From Rhodospirillales bacterium (GTDB lineage: Bacteria; Pseudomonadota; Alphaproteobacteria; Rhodospirillales_A; JACZKS01), in NCBI GenBank assembly GCA_018648445.1, contig JABGRG010000073.1, forward strand, positions 1 through 20,589: DNA of 20,589 nt. Reading direction: 5' to 3'. The translations under genes and the position numbers were made by a program. This document shows, in pieces, positions 16,899-20,589 of this stretch. The notes beneath the pieces were generated by a model, which did not search any database, had not been told where the DNA came from, and saw only the letters and a program-made list of their open reading frames with translations. The stretch's first letter is position 1, and every line of letters starts with the position of its first letter.

Positions 16899-17095
16899 GC
16901 GTCACACCCAAATCCGTTTCCGACGCGCCACGTTGGGAAAAGCAGGGCAACACCATCTGGGTGTCCTGCCGCGCCTGCCGGGGCTGGTTCCCCATCGGGG
17001 GCGATCTGCTGGCCAATGGGACCATCGAATTGAAGTGTCCTCATTGCGCGGACGCCTTCCTTCCCACCGACGCGGCGAAGGTGATCCAGCCATGA
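16895..17095 (+). CDS. Small zinc-ribbon protein
   Basis: 66-residue protein with two CxxC pairs, C25-R-A-C28 and C48-P-H-C51, spaced as in a zinc ribbon. The start ATG 16895 has GGAGG 10 bases upstream and overlaps the permease stop as ATGA; its own stop overlaps the UbiD start the same way, so it is almost certainly a translated gene. I do not recognise a specific family. Position directly before a UbiD decarboxylase suggests an accessory or electron-transfer/scaffold role, but that is a guess. Confidence 0.8.
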   Translation: MSVTPKSVSDAPRWEKQGNTIWVSCRACRGWFPIGGDLLANGTIELKCPHCADAFLPTDAAKVIQP

Positions 17096-18510
17096 CAAAA
17101 GATCTGCGCACGTTCCTCGCCGACCCGCAAACCCCGGTGTTCCGACCGCAAAGACCGGTGTCGATCATCCACAACGTCACCGCCATCCAGCACGCTTTGG
17201 CGCGGGCCGGACGCTTTCCGGTGGTTCGGGTCGATGCGCCCTTGATGGCCGACGGCACACCCTCGCCGATGCCGGTGGTGACCAACCTGTTTGCCAGCCG
17301 CGAGTTGAACGCGCGGGTACTTGGTATCTCGGATCACAAACGCGCGGCATCCGAATTTTCAACCATCGCCATGAAAACCATTGCGCCGATCATTGTCGAG
17401 CGGGCCAATGCGCCGGTTCAGGATATCGTCAAGGAAGGCGACGCGGCGGACGTGTTGTCGCTCCCCGTTCTGCGCCAGCACACGTTTGATGTCGCTCCCT
17501 ATCTGACGGCGGCGCATATTTCGACCTGTGACCCCGACACCGGCATCGACAACACCGCCATCCAGCGTCTTGCCGTGCACGACGGGCGGTTCATGAGCTT
17601 CCACGCCTTCGGGGCCGGGCACAATGCCATGAACATCCACAAGTTCTGGGCGCGCAATGAAGCCTGCCCTATGGTCGTGTGGATCGGCCACCATCCGGGC
17701 GTATCCATCGGCGCGCAGGCGAAACTTGGGTATCCCGAAAGCCATTGGGCGACGGCGGGCGGCATGGTGGACGAGGCGATCCGTCTGGTCCCCAGCATCA
17801 CCCACGGCGACAAATTAATGGTTCCGGCCGACGCCGAAATCGTCATCGAAGGCTGGTGCCCGCCCGACCGCAAGGCCGCCGACGGCCCGCTGGCCGAATA
17901 CCACGGCTATATGGGCCTGCAAATCGCCTGTCCAACCATGGACGTGACCTGCATCACCCATCGCTCCGACGCCATCTACCAAGATTGCGGCGCCGGGCTG
18001 CACGACCACCTGATTTGCGAAAACCTGCCCATCGAGGGCAAGATCTATTCCCTGGTCAAGCCCCTGGCGCCGTCGCTGGTCAACGTGCACCTGCCGTTTT
18101 CCGGACGGCGCTTCAACACATATCTGCAATTCAAAAACCCGCGCTTGGGCGAAGTGCGCGACGCCCTGGCCGGAGCCCTTGGCTTCCGTCGCCACCGCAC
18201 GGTGATCGCGGTGGACGACGACATCGATATTTTCGACGACAACCAGATCATGTGGGCGCTGGCGACCCGCGTGCAGTGGCACCGCGATATGTTCACCATC
18301 GACGGCCTTAGCTATCCGCCGCACGACCCGTCGCTTCCGCCGGGCGCCAAGACCATCACCAAGGCGGCCATCGACGCCACCCTGCCGCCCGCTCCCGGCC
18401 CCGGCCTGCCGCGCCCCTTCGCGCCCACCATCTCCGTGAATGACGAAGCGCTGCGGGCTGCCCAGGCGATGCTGGACGGGATCGACGACACGGGATGGCC
18501 AACCGCATGA
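17092..18510 (+). CDS. UbiD-family (prenylated-FMN-dependent) decarboxylase
   Basis: 472-residue cytoplasmic enzyme of the UbiD superfamily, which reversibly decarboxylates aromatic, heteroaromatic or alpha,beta-unsaturated acids using prenylated FMN and a divalent metal. The length fits. By-eye correspondence to the UbiD core: R166 in GRFMSFH, a metal-site glutamate E253 in VIEGW, and the D264-G-P-L-A-E269-YHGY segment matching the EGPFGE/DxTGY motif. In that motif the first acid is usually Glu and here is Asp. ATG 17092 overlaps the zinc-ribbon stop (ATGA). No UbiX prenyltransferase is seen here, so the cofactor must come from elsewhere in the genome. Substrate probably the imported carboxylate or its breakdown product. 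Confidence 0.9.
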   Translation: MTKDLRTFLADPQTPVFRPQRPVSIIHNVTAIQHALARAGRFPVVRVDAPLMADGTPSPMPVVTNLFASRELNARVLGISDHKRAASEFSTIAMKTIAPIIVERANAPVQDIVKEGDAADVLSLPVLRQHTFDVAPYLTAAHISTCDPDTGIDNTAIQRLAVHDGRFMSFHAFGAGHNAMNIHKFWARNEACPMVVWIGHHPGVSIGAQAKLGYPESHWATAGGMVDEAIRLVPSITHGDKLMVPADAEIVIEGWCPPDRKAADGPLAEYHGYMGLQIACPTMDVTCITHRSDAIYQDCGAGLHDHLICENLPIEGKIYSLVKPLAPSLVNVHLPFSGRRFNTYLQFKNPRLGEVRDALAGALGFRRHRTVIAVDDDIDIFDDNQIMWALATRVQWHRDMFTIDGLSYPPHDPSLPPGAKTITKAAIDATLPPAPGPGLPRPFAPTISVNDEALRAAQAMLDGIDDTGWPTA

Positions 18511-19274
18511 CCTTGACCCCCGCCCAGCAGGCCCGGCTCGATTGCCGCGAAGGCCGCCACAGCGGAACCAGCCGGGGGGTGGCGCTGGGGTTCGTTCAAT
18601 GCAATCTGGTCATTTTGCGCGAACCTCTGGCCTACGAGTTCCTGCTCTACTGCCAGCGCAACCCGAAGCCCTGCCCGGTGATGGAGGTCTGCGACACCGG
18701 AAATGCGGAACCGAAACGTTTGGCCCCGGGGGCCGATCTGCGCACCGATCTTTCGCGCTACGCCGTCTTTCTCCACGGCAAGCGGCAAGACGACGTGACC
18801 GACCTTGGCGACCTATGGCAGGACGATTTCGTCGCCTTCCTGATTGGTTCGGGCATCACCTTTGATCAGGCGCTGGAACGCGCGGGCGTGCCAACCCATA
18901 AGGACCGCTGGGTGGTGCGAACGACCCTGCCGACGGAACCGGCGGGCCGTTTTGCAGGCCCCATGGTGGCGACCATGCGTTGGCTGACACCGGAACAGGC
19001 AATCACGGCAGTTCAGGTTTCATCAAGGTTTCCGTATAACCACGGCGCGCCGATCCATGTTGGCGATCCGGCGGCCATCGGCGCCGATTTGGCCGACCCC
19101 CTGTTCGGCCCGGCTATCGAGGGCGTGCCCGCCGACAAGGTGGCCGTTTTCTGGGCCTGCGGCGTCACCCCGCAAGAGGTCGCTCTGGCCGCCAAGATCG
19201 ATCTGATGATCACCCACGCGCCGGCGCACAGTTTCATCACCGACCTTTCCGCCGATCAGATCTGCACGCCATGA
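18507..19274 (+). CDS. DUF1445 (YcsI/D-glutamate cyclase-like) putative hydro-lyase
   Basis: 255-residue protein of the PF07286 family. Recognisable stretches are GTSRGVALGFVQCNLVIL, FLLYCQRNPKPCPVMEV, GADLRTDLSRYAVF, DDFVAFLIGS, VQVSSRFPYNHGAPIHVGD, FWACGVTPQ (215-223) and THAPAHSFITD. Bacterial members are annotated as putative hydro-lyases, and the mitochondrial relative DGLUCY converts D-glutamate to 5-oxo-D-proline, so a lyase or cyclisation on a carboxylate is plausible. I chose ATG 18507, which overlaps the UbiD stop as ATGA like the other junctions of this operon; an in-frame ATG at 18495 would add four residues. Specific substrate unknown. Confidence 0.88.
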   Translation: MTLTPAQQARLDCREGRHSGTSRGVALGFVQCNLVILREPLAYEFLLYCQRNPKPCPVMEVCDTGNAEPKRLAPGADLRTDLSRYAVFLHGKRQDDVTDLGDLWQDDFVAFLIGSGITFDQALERAGVPTHKDRWVVRTTLPTEPAGRFAGPMVATMRWLTPEQAITAVQVSSRFPYNHGAPIHVGDPAAIGADLADPLFGPAIEGVPADKVAVFWACGVTPQEVALAAKIDLMITHAPAHSFITDLSADQICTP

Positions 19275-20374
19275 CCAAGGGGCGAACCTATCCGGGCGAA
19301 AGCACCACGGTTCGCGATCCGCGCACCGGCGCGGTCCTGCGGCAGGTGACGAGCCACCTGTCGATCCATCATCAGCCGTTCTTTTTCATTCCCGCCTATG
19401 ACGACGCCATGAAGCGCCTGATTTTCGTCTCCTATAGAACCGGCACGCCGCAGATTTTCGCCGAGGATCGGGCCACCGGCGATCTGCTTCAACTGACCGA
19501 CCGGGCGGGCATTGACGAGTGGTCGGTTTATCCGTCACGCGATGGCCGGTTCGTTCTGTTTATGTCGGGCAACGTCGGCGTGCGGCTTGATTCCTCCACC
19601 CTGATCGAGACCGATCTGGTGGACTTTCGCAACGAGGCCCAGGCCCGTGAAGGCATGGTCGCCAGCGGCATGGGAACCACGGCGCTGTCGTGGGATGATC
19701 GCTGGTGGGCGGTACCAGTGAAGGTGGCGGACGGCTTTCGTTTCTATGTCATCGACACGCAAACCGGTGCGGCCAACTGCATTCTGGAACGCGACGTCAT
19801 CGGCCATCCGCAATTCTGCCCGGATGACCCCAACCTCATTCTGTACATGGGGCCGCACACGGCGCGTGTCTGGGTGGTGGGCCGCGACGGTTCCGACCAC
19901 CGGATGATTTATTCCCGCGACACGGCGCGCAATGAGTGGGTGGTGCACGAAACGTGGATCCCCGAGCGGCGCGAAATCAGCTTCGTCGATTGGCCCAACG
20001 GTGTCTGGGCCATCCAAGTGGACACCGGCGACAAGCGCAAGGTCTGCACCTTCAACGCCTGGCACCCCATGTGCAGCCCCGACGGAACGGCCATGGTCTG
20101 CGACACCAATTTCCCCGATGACGGCCTGCGCATCTTCGATCCCCGCCCCGGCGGCGGGACGCCGCAGACGCTGTGCTTCGCCGGGGCCTCGCAAATGGGC
20201 GCACACTGGGCCGAACCGTTCCCCTACGCCAACGGGCCAATCGAAGTTTACGCGCCCCAGCACACCCACCCCCACCCCAGTTTCGCGCCCGATATGTCGC
20301 GGGTCGTGTTCACATCGGACAGCAGCGGCCACGCCCAGGTGTACGAGTGCATGTTGGACGAAACCACGAAATAG
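19271..20374 (+). CDS. PL22-type oligogalacturonate lyase-like beta-propeller protein
   Basis: 367-residue cytoplasmic protein (no signal peptide) with repeated PD40/WD-like blades. Residues match by eye those of oligogalacturonate lyase: H226 in WVVHETWIP at the catalytic histidine position, and the manganese ligands H265 in WHPMCSPDG, Q330, H333 and H335 in QHTHPHPSFAPD. Lyases of this family cleave unsaturated digalacturonate by beta-elimination. Here no pectinase or uronate pathway gene is nearby, so a different uronate- or carboxylate-containing substrate is possible. ATG 19271 overlaps the preceding stop as ATGA. No terminator is evident after the stop; instead the 36-base repeat and a guaA-like tail follow within 15 bases. 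Confidence 0.85.
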   Translation: MTKGRTYPGESTTVRDPRTGAVLRQVTSHLSIHHQPFFFIPAYDDAMKRLIFVSYRTGTPQIFAEDRATGDLLQLTDRAGIDEWSVYPSRDGRFVLFMSGNVGVRLDSSTLIETDLVDFRNEAQAREGMVASGMGTTALSWDDRWWAVPVKVADGFRFYVIDTQTGAANCILERDVIGHPQFCPDDPNLILYMGPHTARVWVVGRDGSDHRMIYSRDTARNEWVVHETWIPERREISFVDWPNGVWAIQVDTGDKRKVCTFNAWHPMCSPDGTAMVCDTNFPDDGLRIFDPRPGGGTPQTLCFAGASQMGAHWAEPFPYANGPIEVYAPQHTHPHPSFAPDMSRVVFTSDSSGHAQVYECMLDETTK

Positions 20375-20387
20375 GGCTGCGGGCAGC

Positions 20388-20423
20388 AGGTCTCTCTTGC
20401 CTATGGAATCAGTGTGGGGGATA
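20388..20423 (+). repeat. 36-base direct repeat, right copy (partner at 3523-3558)
   Basis: 34 of 36 positions match 3523-3558. It begins 13 bases after the last gene of module III and leads straight into the guaA-like tail. Interpreted as conserved island-end sequence. Confidence 0.75.
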
Positions 20424-20477
20424 AATCGCCTCGTCTACGGCGTGACCAGAAAATCGCCGGGAACGATAGGGTGGGTG
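20418..20477 (+). pseudogene. Diverged guaA (GMP synthase) 3'-end-like fragment, copy 3
   Basis: Reads in frame GINRLVYGVTRKSPGTIGWV, against [20 protein letters not shown] in copy 1: 14 of 19 residues through the tryptophan, and 44 of 57 bases (20418-20474 against 3670-3726). The terminal Glu and stop codon are lost. The greater divergence suggests an older event or an attachment site brought in from another lineage. It marks the right edge of module III. Confidence 0.72.
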
Positions 20478-20523
20478 CAGCCCGTTTCTTTGAAGGAACC
20501 ATATACGAGGGAAAATATCTGGC

Positions 20524-20589
20524 ATGAGTGAAAAAACTTGGCGCGTTTACCTGTCCGGCGAAATTCATACCGATTGGCGCGAACGCATC
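20524..20589 (+). CDS. ytoQ: YtoQ-family protein, N-terminal 22 residues only
   Basis: The frame opens at ATG 20524 and runs off the window. The visible residues include WRVYLSGEIHTDWRERI, which matches the start of YtoQ-family proteins (small proteins related to nucleoside deoxyribosyltransferases, function poorly defined). GAGGGA at 20507-20512 is a possible but rather distant (11 bases) ribosome binding site. It probably belongs to the sequence beyond the island junction. Confidence 0.75.
   Translation, partial: MSEKTWRVYLSGEIHTDWRERI

Noticed and set aside
1..20589. Integrase, transposase, CRISPR array, tRNA or rRNA genes
   Set aside because: Looked for because of the island-like layout; no such protein motifs, no regularly spaced repeats and no recognisable tRNA or rRNA sequence were found in the window.

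Overview
The window looks like the accessory genome of a free-living alphaproteobacterium, probably Rhodospirillales-like. This rests on moderately high GC, alpha-type protein sequences and an abundance of TTT and TRAP solute transporters; it is inference, since no rRNA or marker gene is present. It holds thirteen complete genes and two cut by the window edges. Three fragments matching the 3' end of guaA (GMP synthase) divide it into modules. The guaA 3' end is a known integration hotspot for genomic islands, so I read the window as stacked or nested islands, although no integrase lies within it.

Module I (1-3335, + strand) is the end of an operon: a TctA-type permease (5' part missing), a cytoplasmic formylglycine-type sulfatase and a TctC-type periplasmic binding protein, closed by a strong intrinsic terminator. 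It probably imports and desulfates or hydrolyses an organic anion. A 717-base non-coding junction follows, with a 36-base repeat, an inverted repeat and a guaA tail.

Module II (3995-10658) is the most interesting part. It encodes an RpfC-like membrane hybrid histidine kinase, an RpfF-like crotonase (minus strand) with both catalytic glutamates of DSF synthase, and a REC-PAS-PAS-GGDEF-EAL response regulator. Together they look like a complete diffusible-signal-factor (DSF, cis-2-unsaturated fatty acid) quorum-sensing circuit in which the usual HD-GYP regulator RpfG is replaced by a GGDEF-EAL protein. The module sits between two 66-base direct copies of the guaA 3' end (63/66 identical).

Module III (10821-20374) has an EamA-type exporter on the minus strand, then a + strand catabolic cluster: IclR regulator, DHDPS/NAL-family lyase, TAXI binding protein, fused TRAP permease, 66-residue zinc ribbon, UbiD-family decarboxylase, DUF1445 (YcsI/D-glutamate cyclase-like) protein and a PL22 oligogalacturonate-lyase-like beta-propeller. 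The last five genes overlap by ATGA stop-start junctions. The cluster probably takes up and degrades a carboxylated compound that cannot be named from sequence. It ends at a third, more diverged guaA-like tail, next to the start of a YtoQ-family gene.

All identifications are from reading the sequence and remembered family motifs; no database search was run.
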